Assembly (NCBI GenBank): GCA_950022655.1
Contig: OX465580.1
Location: 46,436,028 to 46,500,027 of the forward strand
Length of the DNA: 64,000 nucleotides
Reading direction: 5' to 3'
Source: Alentia gelatinosa
Lineage: Eukaryota; Annelida; Polychaeta; Phyllodocida; Polynoidae
Part shown: in pieces, positions 9,205 to 20,545 of the stretch
Numbering within the stretch: position 1 is the first letter of the stretch
Layout of the letters: each line of letters starts with the position of its first letter
Translations under genes and position numbers: made by a program
The notes under the pieces: model-generated
Seen by the model: the letters and a program-made list of their open reading frames with translations, nothing else
Database searches by the model: none
What the model was told of the DNA's origin: nothing

Positions 9205-11154
9205 GATGTCAGATTCTGAATGGGAGAGCGATGAACCTGAAGGGAATGGACGTGATCTACTGGAAGATTGGGAGCTGAGACTGTCTAGTTCAGATGAATA
9301 AGAAGAAATTCGCCCCATTGAAGCAGCATCAGGAGGGAGGCAGTGAACCAAAGTGACAGCGACTGAGGACACACCCACTTTTTCTGAAGCAATGCCGCCT
9401 GCTGGTTTGAAACCTATGATAGACAGAACCAAACTCGTGACAGTTTACCATTTCTTTCGTCTTTTCTTTACTCTAGAATTCGTTACCAAGTTGTGTGAAT
9501 ACACGAACAGATACGCTGACCGAAACAAACCAGAAGGGAAGCCCAAGAAGATGGCCGCCTGGCGAGATGTTATGATTGCAGAGATGATACGGTTCCTGGC
9601 TTTGACATTTGTGATGGGGATTATACGAAAACCATCGTTGGAACACTACTGAACCACCATGAAGGAGATAGCCACGCCAGGAATTTGTGATACGATGTCC
9701 AGAATTCGCTTCAAAACCATTCTACGGTAAGTTTAAACTCGTTAACTCGCACTCTTGACAGGGTATGTTTTGCAGCTGACATCGCCTCCGCAAAATGTCA
9801 ACACAGGGAAGCCACATAGAGGCCCTGCAGTCAATCGCTGATAGATACGCTCTTATCCTGAATTATCATGTCAAATTCGTTCTGCTATTTGAATTTGTTG
9901 TTTTCTATCGATACTTGAAATTTAGACAAGTTTGAATGATTTTTTTTGCAGTTTTCTACGCTTTGGAGGTGACGCTGAGGCAGACGCAGCACCAGCACAA
10001 GCGACTTCCGGTGGGGCGAGTTCCCGCTGTCGTGATCCCTGGCCCATGATTTCTTGGTTTATTTGTCATTTGAACACTGTCACAAATTTTGTTTATTCCC
10101 TAAGAAGGAGCTAGCTGTAGATGAAACTATTATAAAACACGAGGGCAGGACTCGGCACAGGCAATACATGCCAAATAAACCCTGTAAATGGGGACTGAAA
10201 TGTTGGGTGTTGGCAGAGTCAGTCACTGGGTTTGTCTTACAAATAGCTCCTTACTTCGGGCGAGATGATCGCACAGGCAGGACCACAACTGAAAAAATTG
10301 TTATTAATTTGTTGACAAAGGCAGGATTGTTAAACTGTGGACACCATATATATTTTGATAATTTCTATGCAGGTATTCCTTTGTTGGAGAAACTCGCCTT
10401 GTTTAAGACTTATGCTTGTGGCACTCTGCGGGCAAACCGGACTGGGGTACCCAAGGGGTTGATGGGTAAAAAACATGAAGAGCTAGCGAAGCAGGGGGAC
10501 TCTATTTTTTATAAGTGTGGCCTCCTTTTACCAAGCCTGTGGAGAGATAGGAAAATAATTTGCATTTTGTCTTCTATTCACTTTTCGGCCATGTCCACAA
10601 CAAAACAAACCATTCGCAATAAAGCTGGTAAATTTGAGAAATCTGAAATACCTTGTCTGGACTTGGTTCGTTCCTATTGCCGATACATGGGGGGCGTTGA
10701 CCTCTGTGATCAGATGACAGGGTATCATAATTTCGGCAGGAAAAGCACAAAATGGCCAAAGAAATTCTTTTTCGTTTGTTTAGAGGTAATGAAACTTAAC
10801 TCCCAGCTTTTGTTCAACCAATACGCCCCAAAGAAGATGTCTTTCGTTGATTTCAGCCTAAGTTTAATCGCACAGATGTTGGAAGATGCAAACACCCAGT
10901 CGGCACTTCTCCCTTCAGTCCCCACTGGTGGCAATCGTCTCACGTCACAATGTTTTCCCGATGCTTTAGGCAGAAAAGGTTACTGTAGGGTTTGCTACCA
11001 TCGTTTTGGCAATGGCCTTGAAGCATCGAGAAAACAAAGCCGATATGGTTGCCGCCAGTGTGGAGTGCACCTCTGTATTACGCCTTGTTTCAAGATTTAT
11101 CACACTGTCGCTAAGATTCACCTTCTCCAGTTAGATCTGCCTGCAGAACCCTGA
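9205..11154 (+). pseudogene. piggyBac transposase (DDE_Tnp_1_7 type), one intron, nonsense mutations
   Basis: The likely start is ATG 9205 (MSDSEWESDEPEG, an acidic N terminus). Exon 1 ends at CTACG|GTAAGT (9726/9727). The intron 9727-9951 ends TTTTTTTGCAG, and joining gives KTILR-FLRFGG in frame. The catalytic region is in exon 2: VDETIIKHEGR (D1), YFDNFYAGIPLLEKL (D2) and YMGGVDLCDQM (D3). The C terminus has a cysteine-rich zinc-binding motif (CRVCYHRFG, CRQCGVHLC). Exon 1 has three in-frame stops (after SSSDE, after GGRQ, and TGA for the Trp of HYWTTM). A frame change near 10060 precedes the long ORF 10054-11154. The family excises and inserts precisely at TTAA. Confidence 0.85.
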
Positions 11155-11540
11155 GTTTATCTTTACATCATGATATGTTTACCCTGTCTGATTTATTTCC
11201 ACCCGTGACCACACTCACACACATCTATTTCTGTTCGTATTAGTTCGTTAGAAATAACTGCCAGTAAATTTTTCAGTTTGTCTCTGGGTGGGTGCCTCAG
11301 TAAGGATCATTCGCAGATTTTTCTTTCTTCCCTTTTTTTTTGCCATTTATACTCCAGAATATTTTTGATATTAATATTACTTTTCCAGCTTGTACAGATT
11401 TTTAATAGTCGATTGACTTTGTACATACATAATGTTGAAAACCTGTAGATATGATGTAAAAAGAAAAAAACCAATCGATTTGTCCCTGTATTTTTCAATT
11501 TATCATTCATCTGGGAAAATCCAGATTATACTTTTTATCA
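11155..11540. other. AT-rich 3' flank of the piggyBac gene, no gene seen
   Basis: No ORF with recognisable similarity. It may include the transposase 3' UTR. Homology to the following satellite begins at about 11541. Confidence 0.6.
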
Positions 11541-12200
11541 TTCCTGCCTAAGTGATCTAACACGTAATGCTATTCTATGATTCACAACAGAACTGTATGG
11601 TCACAATCTATAATTGTTTTTTATATCTAATCTACTGTATGAATCTGAAACACGACCACGTCGAGTGCCAGACGGACACAGAATTAATGTATACCTTGTC
11701 GAGTATTTCAATCTGAAACATAAATCATTCCTGCCTGTGTAATATATATATAGCGTTGAATCAAGTCTCAAATCAACCCCAGAACTGTAGAAATTGATCA
11801 TATACCTTGTTGAATCTGAAATAAAACATGCCTCCCTGTGTAAAGCTAAGACTGAATCAATGTATATCAGCCTGAAACATTCCTGCCTATGTGATCTAGC
11901 ATGTAATACTATTCTAAGCCATTCACCTGAGAAGTGTACGAACACGAACTATATTTCGGTTTTGTATTGAATCTACGATATCAGTCTGCAACAAAGTTAT
12001 CCTGCATGCTCTATAGATCATCAAGCTCCACATGTACATTTTGTGAAAATATATCGATCAGAAATGGTTAAATTGATTATTAGATCGGAGACAAAGCCCC
12101 CACCTCCGACCATGTTGAGTGCCAGACAGACAATGAATCAATGTATACCTTGTCGAGTATTTCTATCTGAAACAAAAATCATTCCTGCCTGTGTAATATA
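11541..12200. repeat. Satellite S1, left part (units of about 340-450 bp)
   Basis: The landmark CCTGCCTANGTGATCTANCA occurs at 11543, 11881 and 17099. Other shared blocks are GATCATATACCTTGTT, AATCTGAAATAAAACAT and ATTCCTGCCTGTGTAATATA. Unit 1 is about 339 bp. Unit 2 is about 447 bp once the Ngaro element (12201-16970) is removed. The units are diverged from each other. Confidence 0.8.
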
Positions 12201-12413
12201 TATTTAAATATCAACCTCGTTATATGTATATAAATTATTATCCAATTGTATAACTCAAATTATTCACCCCGTGACTGCTGTTGTTATTATCGTCACTTGT
12301 TTATCCCACACATAGTTACCGGGTTACTGCTGCGCCTACGGGTAACCTGGTAACTGGGCTCTTAACAGTTAATCTGCTACTTGCTGTGCCAGGTAACGGA
12401 CGTATTTTAGTCT
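12201..12413 (+). repeat. Ngaro terminal repeat A1
   Basis: This 213-bp segment is repeated at 16581-16793 (A2) at a constant offset of 4380 bp with only a few substitutions. It includes GGTTACTGCTGCGCCTACGG. It is the 5' repeat and presumably holds the promoter for the Gag transcript. Confidence 0.9.
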
Positions 12414-12450
12414 GCTACTTGTTTTACGTTGTTTTTCCTTATCGCATCGG

Positions 12451-13378
12451 CATGGGTCGTGCTAGGAAAAAGGGTTCAGGGAGTAAGTCTTCCTCTATCC
12501 AAGAAAATAATGAAAAATCGTCTGAAAATAATTCTTCAGGGAATTGGGACGATTTAGAGGCAGATTCCAGGGCAGCTGTCAGGGAGGAGGCTCTCACGAT
12601 GGAAGCCGCAGCAACCACTTCGATGACCGACCACTCGGGCGATGCTGGAGCGATTCCTAGGAAACAGGCACAGGAGGCCGAGACTGATACTGAAAGAAGA
12701 TTATCACAGCTGGAGTCATCTATATCGACGATACTCAAGATTGTATCCAAAGAAGATGAAGAACAAGGTCGTTCAAGGGAAAAAGAAAAGACTTCCACAA
12801 AGAAATCCAGATACACTTCGTCCGATTCAAGCTCCGATTCATCAATCTCCAGAAGCAGATCAAAATCACCAAGGAAAAAGAAAAGGGGTAAATATCATTA
12901 CTCAAACTTCCTGGGAAAAAGTGAAAAAGTTATTAATTTTGAATCTCTGACATTGTTAAATCTCAAAATTATAAAAAACCTGTACAACAAAGACAAGGAT
13001 ATTAGCGGTATTTTGGACCATGCTATTTTGCTAACTGAAAAAGCAAAGACAAAAGTCTTTCACAACGATGCTCTCATTAAGTATGATTTTTCTGTTAAAG
13101 AGAGAGCAAGCGATAACGGTTTATCAGCATTCAAAATCATAGATCCAAGCGAGATAGTTAAACATCTCTCTTATGATGGCACGATATCCGCACGTAGCTC
13201 GAAACAAAGTATCAAACAGAAACAATCGATTTTCTCTAACAAACACACTTGTAACGCTTACAATGCAGCCGAGGGAGGCTGTAATTTCACGCAGTGCAAG
13301 TACTTACACGCGTGTAATGTTTGCATGTCTAAATCTCATGGTTCCTACTCTTGTTCAACAAAGAAAAGTCAAAAATGA
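12451..13378 (+). CDS. Ngaro Gag-like protein
   Basis: The open frame runs from 12281, but the first good start is the ATG at about 12451 (MGRARKKGSGSKSS), because 12281-12413 lies in the terminal repeat. The protein is about 309 residues. It has an acidic/serine-rich N terminus and a Ser/Arg-rich basic stretch (SSDSSISRSRSKSPRKKKRG). The central part resembles DIRS/Ngaro Gag. The C-terminal Cys/His region reads CNFTQCKYLHACNVC and SHGSYSC. This is typical of the RNA-binding nucleocapsid part of DIRS-like Gag proteins. The frame is intact. Confidence 0.75.
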
Positions 13379-13582
13379 TGGTTATCTAACGATATCTGCA
13401 AAGTTGAAAATGATACATGTAACAAAAACGGTAGTCGCTATGGAGAAAGCGTCATTCATAACGTTGTTCTGGATCTAGGTCAGGTCAGAGGTTGCATAGA
13501 TGTAGGTCAGGTCACAGAGTGCGGTGATCCTAACGTTTTTTCAAATATTAACGCACATGCAGATATCCAAGAGAATGATAAC

Positions 13583-15498
13583 ATGGATTACGATAATCAC
13601 CTTTCGGAGTCGGAAGGCATAGTTCCCTCAGGGTTAGTAAAGGTAACAGTCGACGAGTTTGTCGATGATGTTATAGTCTATGAATGCGATTTTTCAAATT
13701 TTAGCGGTAAAAATTCAAACAAAAGTAAAACCGTTAATAATCCGGAAAGCCTTCATGAGTTAACACTCAATTCAAATGAAAATGTTTTTGAAGACAATGT
13801 AGTTTCAAAACAAAAGTTGTATGATGTTCGAAACAATGTTGTAGATATACAGGTTTCAAATGAATGTATCTTAGGCACTTGCGGTTGTGAGCATTACATA
13901 GGCAATAGTAAGGCTCAGTTAAAGCCGTGTTGGGTGGCAAAATATTTAGGTGATGGAAATCCTAATAGCAAAATGTCAAAATTTGATCGGGAATTTATCT
14001 GGAACGGATTAGTAGAAGGTTTCAGTATCGTGGATGATACCTGTGACTCTTGTTATAAATGCCTAAATTATAATTCTATTTTGGAGCCTAAGGCCTACGA
14101 GGAGATGAGTAGCCTATTGAAAGAAGAGTTGGTTTCAGGCAAAGTAGTACAAGTTGAGAAAGAACCTCAATGTATTCACTCTTTAGGAGCCGTTTATAAA
14201 AGTAATGGGAAATTACGACCCATTACCGATTGTTCTCTACCTGAAAAAATTAGTATAAATAATTATATGGATATGACATGAATTTTTCACATATAACAGT
14301 GTTTACTCGGCCGTAGAGAGTCTTAACAAGGGCGAATACATGAGCATTGTTGATATCAGATCTGCTTATAGATCTGTAAATATTCGTTGGGATCAGATGA
14401 AATTCCAAGGTTTAATATGGGATTTCGGTGATGGAGAACATTTTTATGAGGATACCCGATTGTGCTTCGGACTCAATTGTGCACCAAATATTTTTACACA
14501 TATTTCTAACTTCATAGTTGATATGGCATCCCAAGAAGGAATCACAAACGTAACAAACTACTTGGACGCTTTCTTAATAATCGTTATAGATTATTATGAT
14601 TGGTTTGTGTAAGAGAGACAAATTAATCTCGATTTTGAAGAATTTTGGGTTCGAGATATCTGAAAATAAGGTAACAGACCCTTCTACCAAAGCTATTTTT
14701 CTGGGCATCGAGATAGACTCTGAAAAAATGTGTTTATCGCTTCCAATGGCTAAAGTTGATAAATTGTCCAGGTTGATAGACAATATGTTGTTATCTGGTA
14801 GTGTTTCGAAGAAAGAATTGGAGAGTCTGGGAGGTTTGACATCGTTTTGCTCTCAGGTAGTCAAGGGGGGCAGGACTTTCAGTAGAAGAATTTTTGATAG
14901 TGTGATGGAGATCCCTAAAAGAGGTAGAAAAAAGGTTTCTGAAGATCTAATTGAGGATCTAAAATGGTGGAAAAATTTTTGTAAATTATTCAATGGCGTT
15001 GAAATTATACAAAAGAAATGTATTCATTGCCCAATAACCTCAGACTCTTCCATCTTGGGTTTTGGGGCTTGGGCAGGTATGGATTATATCTATGGATCCT
15101 GGAATAATTCAAAAACCGAATTAATAAATGACCATTACTTTGTGGACTGCCCTGATGTTGAGGGATTGGAAAGAAATATTAACCTCTACGAGCTATGGCC
15201 AGTGATGTTAGGGGTTAAGAGGTGGGGAAAGGCTTACAAAAACACAGAGATAAATATTGTAACAGATAATATGCAGGTGTTAGCTATGGTTAATACTGGT
15301 AGGAGCAAGAATAAGAACTGTATGAAATGGATCCGGGAGTTATTTTGGACATGCTTCCTATATAATATCAGTTTACATGCAACTTACATCAGGTCTGCAG
15401 ACAATACTCTAGCAGACCAGTTATCCAGACTGAATTATCCTGGTGTTACTAACAAAGCGTTGAAGACTCTAATGTGCATGAATATGTGCTGTTTTTGA
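13583..15498 (+). pseudogene. Ngaro RT-RNase H polyprotein, frameshifted, active site YLDA
   Basis: The N-terminal part (13583-14281) ends with RT fingers LGAVYKSNGKLRPITDCSLP and a stop. The palm (14340-14612) has motif A SIVDIRSAYRSV and motif B FGLNCAPNIFTHI. The active site reads NYLDAFLII, so the second catalytic Asp of YxDD is Ala. A frameshift near 14600 leads to the thumb and RNase H (14596-15498). There ILGFGAWAG, NLYELWPVMLGVKRW, TDNMQVLAMVNTG and SADNTLADQLSRLN are RNase H motifs of DIRS-like elements. The recombinase ORF begins 14 bp downstream. Confidence 0.85.
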
Positions 15499-15511
15499 TT
15501 TTTCAGACACC

Positions 15512-16462
15512 GTGTTGGAGTCCCTCAAATCGAGACAAAGGGTGTTTCTTGATAAAGCTATTTCTAATAATACTAGAAAGACAAGGGATCAACAGCTTAA
15601 GTGCTACCTAAGGTTTTGTACAGAAAGGTCTTGGGAACCTTTTCCAACAACGACTTTCAATTTGTCGATTTTTTGTACCTTTTTATCGGATTTTCTTAGA
15701 CCAATTTCGATAAACAATTATTTATCGGCTGTAAACTATTATAACAAGTTGCGAGGTTTTGACGATATGTCTAATGATTTCTTGATTAAAATGACTATCA
15801 AGGGTATTCAACGTGAGTCCACACTTCCCACCTCAACTCGTTATCCAATCACTTGTGATAATATGACCTGTATCTATCGCATGTTAGATAAATCTAAAGA
15901 GGAGGACTTGATATTTTGGGTAGCCTTACTTTTAGGGTTTAGGGGTTTACTTCGTAAATCTCATTTCACTCTTTCAGACCATACTCTCAGATGGGATTCA
16001 GTCACAATTTTACAGGACCATTTAATGATACAGATTAAAACCTCTAAGGTAGACCAGTTTGGTACCAAACAACGTTTGCTTAGATTTGATAAAATTGAAG
16101 GTTCCAATTTTTGTCTTTTCTTTTTCTTAAAATGGATTTTCAGGTGCCAGTCACCAAAACCAGAGGATTATTTACTCAGGCTTAGATGTGGTTCTAATTA
16201 CCTTCCACTTAATTATCAATGTTTAAACAAGCGCCTGAAAACTCTGGCTAAGAAATGTGGGTTCGGAGGTGATAATGTGTCATGTCATTCTTTGAGACAT
16301 GGGGGCACCTCTCTTCTCAAGGCCTTAGGTGTGGACCTTGATTCAATTAAAACTAGAGGTAATTGGAATTCTTCAGCAGTTTTCCGATACATACATGATT
16401 CACCAGAATCTTTGTCGAATTCAGATTCTATGGTATCTCATTACCTTTCATCCCTGAATTGA
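15512..16462 (+). CDS. Ngaro tyrosine recombinase
   Basis: An intact ORF of 316 codons. Its N-terminal SAM-like core-binding half contains NNTRKTRDQQLKCYLRFC and INNYLSAVNYYNKL. The catalytic half has Arg I in LLGFRGLLRKSHF, the HxxR box in CHSLRHGGTSLLKALG, the Trp/His position in IKTRGNWNSSAVF and the nucleophile Tyr in FRYIHDSP. The R-HxxR-W-Y set is complete. The enzyme integrates the circular cDNA by site-specific recombination. It is the only Ngaro ORF besides Gag that appears undamaged. Confidence 0.9.
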   Translation: MLESLKSRQRVFLDKAISNNTRKTRDQQLKCYLRFCTERSWEPFPTTTFNLSIFCTFLSDFLRPISINNYLSAVNYYNKLRGFDDMSNDFLIKMTIKGIQRESTLPTSTRYPITCDNMTCIYRMLDKSKEEDLIFWVALLLGFRGLLRKSHFTLSDHTLRWDSVTILQDHLMIQIKTSKVDQFGTKQRLLRFDKIEGSNFCLFFFLKWIFRCQSPKPEDYLLRLRCGSNYLPLNYQCLNKRLKTLAKKCGFGGDNVSCHSLRHGGTSLLKALGVDLDSIKTRGNWNSSAVFRYIHDSPESLSNSDSMVSHYLSSLN

Positions 16463-16490
16463 CTCTCAATTGTTTTTGGCGGGTTATTGG

Positions 16491-16970
16491 CCTGTTATTT
16501 AATATTTCCGCCAATCCCGTTTTCGAGTCAATCATTATTACCATTCTTTCACTAATTATCACATTGGATTATTAATATTATATTTAAATATCAACCTCGT
16601 TATATGTATATAAATTATTATCCAATTGTATAACTTAAATTATTCACCCCATGACTGCTGTTGTTATTATCGTCACTTGTTTATCCCACACATAGTTACC
16701 GGGTTACTGCTGCGCCTACGGGTAACCTGGTAACCGGGCTCTTAACGGTTAATCTGCTACTTGCTGTGACAGGTAATGGACGTATTTTAGTCTTACCTTG
16801 ATGTTTTTAAACTTTTAGCTTCCTGTACTTCTTGATGTATAGGTTGGGGTAAGTCCTATTATTAACCTATTGAATAAAGCCTGTTATTTAATATTTCCGC
16901 CAATCCCGTTTTCGAGTCAATCATTATTACCATTCTTTCACTAATTATCACATTGGATTATTAATATTAT
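16491..16970 (+). repeat. Ngaro B1-A2-B2 terminal repeat block
   Basis: B1 at 16491-16580 recurs as B2 at 16880-16970 (offset 389 bp, CCTGTTATTTAATATTTCCG start). A2 (16581-16793) directly follows B1. The 86-bp spacer 16794-16879 is unique here. Confidence 0.9.
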
Positions 16971-17240
16971 ATATATATAGCGTCTCAGATCAACCACAGA
17001 ACTCTAAAAATGGATCATATACCTTGTTAAATCTGAAATAAAACATCCCTATCTGTGTATAGCCAACACTAATCTATGTATATCAACCCGAAACATTCCT
17101 GCCTATGTGATCTAGCATGTAATGCTATTCTATGGTTCACCAGAGAAGTGTACGACCACGAAATATATTTGCTTTTTGTATCTAATCCCACGTTATAAGT
17201 CTGAAACAAAGTACAATGTACATATTGTGAATACAATGTC
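16971..17240. repeat. Satellite S1, right part after the Ngaro insertion
   Basis: It begins ATATATATAGCGTCTCAGATCAACC and matches 11743 onward (ATATATATAGCGTTGAATCA...CAACCCCAGAACT). This shows the unit was split at an (AT)n tract. Homology to the 11881 unit continues to about 17220. Confidence 0.8.
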
Positions 17241-18634
17241 GACTGCTGCACCTGGAAATGTATCGAGCTTGTCAACTTGTGTATATATTGAACAATATTG
17301 CTGAATAATATATCTTGCTGAATAATATATCTGAAAAAAATATATCACATTATTAAAATATATCATAAACCTTACTTCACCTACCTTGTCTTCTTTTCTC
17401 ACTTTCAGAAGTATTCGTATGTAGATATAGTCAATCATTGTCCAGCAATCGATTTAAAAGTTAACTCCTCCAGGAGATGTCAATGCTGAATAGGCACAAG
17501 TCAAATTTTCCGAATTCAATATATCAGCCTGGCATTAAATATATATGTAGATGATCCTTAGAGTGTGGGAGATAACCACATATAGCCTTGTAATGATCAA
17601 ACTTCATTAGAATCCTTAGGCGAATCAATTTGAAGAGACCACTGTAATTCTGTGGTTGATTGTTCATAGTATAATCAATGGCGAAATAAGCCAATATAGT
17701 CACTGCTCGAATCTGATTTTCAAAAATCAATAAGTACCACCATGTCCGAATTGCACATTATATATATCGGAAGAAAGCCCAGAATCTATAATTTATGAAT
17801 ATCAATGTCTCCAGTCATATATTTGAAGTTAAATCATGATAATAAATGATTTTCTAAATCGTATCTTGCCCAGTGCACCACACCCCTACCGCACCCATAG
17901 TAAATCTGTAGCTTTCTGACCATTTCTTTTAATTCAATTCTAAATTCTCCACTTGTTTAAAGTTAATGATATTTACATGGGAAGAAACCCTAGAGTGTGT
18001 AGATTAGCTTAATCTAAGTCCCCGCTCATAGATTCAATGTTAAAAGCCTCAAAGAAATCATTTTGTAAAAGATGTCCTATAACCCAGCTATGGCGAAATA
18101 AGCCAATATAGGCACTGCTCAAATCTAATTTTCTAAATTCGATAACTAAGTCCCACATTGTCCCAAATACACAAAATATATATCAGGAGAAAGCTAAAGA
18201 CCCGTAGTTTACGAATATTAATGTCTCCAGTAATAAAATTCAAGTTAAATCCTCATAATAAAAGATTTTCTAAATTGTGTCTTGCCCAGCGCCTAACTCC
18301 CCTACCGCTCCCAAAGTAAAGGCTCAGCTTAGATGACCATTTATTTTAATTCAATTCTAATTTCTCCGCTGGTTCAAATTGAATGATATTTCGTATGCAC
18401 AAACCTCAGACAGTGTAGTTTGCCCTAATCTAAGTCCCCTTCCATAGATTCAAGGTGAAAAGCCTAGAAAAATACATTTTGAAAGAGCTGTGTTAGAACC
18501 TAGCTATGGCAAAATAAGCCATTTTCTTCACTGAGTACTTTTAATTTTCTAAATTCGATAACTAAGTCCCAACTCGTCCAAAATACACAAAATATATATC
18601 AGGAGAAAGCTAAGGACCCGTAGTTTACGAATAT
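17241..18634. repeat. Satellite S2 (period about 414 bp) with AT-rich leader
   Basis: The landmark ATGGCGAAATAAGCCAATAT occurs at 17678, 18090 and 18506 (periods 412 and 416 bp). The blocks TCTTGCCCAGYGC and AGGAGAAAGCTAA also repeat. About 2.3 units are present between roughly 17520 and 18634. No repeat or gene is recognised in 17241-17520. No ORF of interest is present. Confidence 0.8.
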
Positions 18635-18720
18635 TAACTCTTTCAGTCCTAGCAATGCCTCCAGGCATTCCCACCCAGGGGACGAGGAATGCCTCCAGGC
18701 ATTGTTTGAAAATATATCTA
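18634..18720 (+). mobile_element. piggyBac-like TTAA end with 34-bp palindromic repeats
   Basis: The S2 unit GAATATTAATGTC is interrupted as GAATATTAA|CTCTTTCAGTCC, that is, exactly at a TTAA (18634-18637). Two AATGCCTCCAGGCATT palindromes follow at 18654 and 18688 (34-bp spacing). This parallels the 8801 and 26572 ends. No matching right end was found downstream. Confidence 0.6.
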
Positions 18721-19002
18721 ATGTTTATGTGTCATCATTACAAATGTTATGTTTTATGAGAAATAATGAATAGATTTACACCATTTTTCCACAATAAATA
18801 GAAAATACTATGTTCTTCATTATACTCTGTGGACATTCGATAAGGAAATATAGTAACTTGTATCTACAGGTTACTAAGTGACACCCATACAACAAACCAT
18901 CCAACCTAAATCGCATACAGGTCTGTAGTTGGCTACCTTCTCCTCTGGGGGCCGGCGGGTCCCCAGCTCGGTTTCCGCGGCCACCTGGATCTCCGCACCC
19001 TC

Positions 19003-19639
19003 TCAAGCCGTCGGGGGGTAGCGCTCCTCGCCTCGGGTCACCGCGGCTCCTTTCGCGTCCAGCACAGGCGGAGCGACCGGTGCTGACTCCACACCCCCCG
19101 AAGCAGTCGGGGGGTGGCGCTCCTCGCCTCGGGTCTCCGTGGCTCCTTTCGCGTCTAGCACAGGCGGGGGGACCAATGCCGACTCCACATCCTCCGGGGA
19201 CGTCGATTGGCGGCGCTCCTTGCTTCGGGTTTCTGCAGCTTCCGGGGGGTACCGGGCAGCCGAGGGGCCAGGGGCAGGCTCAACCACCTCCGGGCCCGTG
19301 TCTGGTTCCCCTTCCCGGGTGGCGGCTTCCTCTGGACAGGGGGGCCACCAGCTCATCAGTGTCCCAGGCTGACTAGACCGGAGGTTGTGTCCCTCAGGCT
19401 GGCAATCCCTCGGAGGGGAATCGACTACAACCAGTTCCTCCTCCGCTCCCACTCCCGTACCTGGGGACGCCATGACGCTTCCTTCCTGTGAGGGTGAAGG
19501 CGACCTTGTCCACACAGACGAGCAGGCCGGCCATGACGGTGAGTCCCCCGGCGCCGGCATCCCTTTGTTGGCTACTCTCGTTGCCGGGCCACGGATCGCG
19601 GCCAGCACACTCAGAGCGGCCGACTCGTTGATCCGCCAT
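19003..19639 (-). pseudogene. GC-rich Pro/Glu-rich ORF with 96-bp repeats, function unknown
   Basis: The minus strand has an ATG at 19639 (MADQRVGRSECAG) that soon needs a frame change to enter the long open frame 19003-19608. That frame carries tandem 32-residue repeats containing VESAPVAPPVLDAKGAAVTR and GEERYPPTA. At DNA level, 96-bp units begin near 19010 and 19106, with a third degenerate copy from 19202. The block 18940-19640 is far more GC-rich than its surroundings. It resembles low-complexity N-terminal ORFs of transposons. I do not recognise the family. Confidence 0.4.
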
Positions 19640-19659
19640 GGTAGCAGATGACTGTGTTA

Positions 19660-20200
19660 AAACGCTGCGTGTTCCTTCTATTTGTTGACATCGTTATACG
19701 GTAGTTTAGTGTTCGCTATGATATTATTTTTAAAGCGCTAAATACTTACTTACTTATATAATGATAATAATTACGAAATATCATTTTATGATTTTTATTT
19801 ACATTTTGGATGTATGTCGTTAATGTTTTACATTTCTAACGCATTGTTTACATTTTGCAGACTCACTTCCGGTTTCGATGTAACGTCCGTGGTCTTCGAG
19901 TCGCTGCATAAACGGACTCGATAAGGTTAGTGAAACATTTATTTACGGTGTACTCATTACTATTCTATGTATTTCCGTATTATAGTAGGAATTTATGTGG
20001 TTAGATGTGTGTATATGTTGTGTTTCGCCGTATATCGCGACACAAACTAGCGAGTCGACATCTCGCCTACGTCCAGCCGCCATTATCCATCCGTTAAGAC
20101 CTTAGGCGTAATGTCCCTTACTTCTCGGCAGTGCGGAAACCGTAGTTACCGTATACATAGCAACATGTGGTATTTATGTTAGTTACTACAGTAGGTATAT
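19660..20200. other. Non-coding stretch, start of the hairpin-repeat region
   Basis: No supported gene. The part 20125-20200 (TTCTCGGCAGTGCGG to GTAGGTATATA) recurs at 24220-24300, so it belongs to the repeat carrying the hairpin at 20202. Confidence 0.5.
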
Positions 20201-20201
20201 A

Positions 20202-20545
20202 CACAATATTGACTGGTTTCAGATACAAGCGGCCATATGCTCGTAGGAGTTGACGCGTTGTAATATCCGAGCGTATGCGAGGATATTGCGTAGTCAACTT
20301 CGAGGAGCATACAAACGCTTTTATCTGAAACCAGTCTATATTGTATTTATTATCCACCTTTTCTGCACAAGTAACATGTCGATATCAGTTGATCTGGGTT
20401 ATGCACTATTTTTCCATACGCACTATTTTTCCGTATGCGCCACCCAGTGCATACAACATATCCGTATGCGCCGGGTATGTCCATACACGCTGCCTATGTG
20501 TTTTCTATGGACACATTGTATTCGATGGATGATAAATAGTAATAT
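20202..20545. repeat. Hairpin repeat unit HP1
   Basis: The left arm begins ACAATATTGACTGGTTTCAG and the right arm ends CTGAAACCAGTCTATATTGT (20345). They are inverted copies around the centre ATATCCGAGCGTATGCGAGGATAT. A tail of about 200 bp (TCCACCTTTTCTG to TGGATGATAAATA) follows. The unit recurs at 24307-24575 (left arm lost) and 24581-24895. Confidence 0.8.

Larger units (their letters stand above)
8801..11160 (+). mobile_element. piggyBac-type DNA transposon, right end missing
   Basis: The left end is TTAA (8801-8804) followed by CCCTTTCTGG, the usual piggyBac layout of TTAA target plus a terminal CCC. A 35-bp repeat array follows, then a 5' leader and a transposase gene. No GGG-TTAA partner end is found downstream. 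The 3' sequence after the stop (11155-11540) runs into satellite DNA, so the right terminus was lost. The insertion interrupts the upstream region of LINE A ORF2. Confidence 0.8.
12201..16970 (+). mobile_element. Ngaro-type tyrosine-recombinase retrotransposon with split direct repeats
   Basis: The terminal structure is A1 (12201-12413), ORFs, B1 (16491-16580), A2 (16581-16793), a spacer, and B2 (16880-16970). A1 and A2 are colinear without indels, as are B1 and B2. This A1-B1A2B2 split-direct-repeat layout is diagnostic of PAT/Ngaro-type DIRS elements. The ORFs are Gag, RT-RNase H and tyrosine recombinase. No methyltransferase domain lies between RNase H and recombinase, which favours Ngaro over DIRS/PAT. 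The element sits in satellite S1 and left no obvious target duplication, as expected for circular-intermediate integration. Confidence 0.9.

Noticed and set aside
12439..12816. 125-codon minus-strand ORF
   Set aside because: It is the antisense shadow of the Ngaro Gag ORF and encodes low-complexity serine-rich sequence.
19080..19651. Overlapping plus-strand ORFs in the GC-rich block
   Set aside because: They are shadows of the minus-strand repeat ORF. High GC removes stops in all frames.
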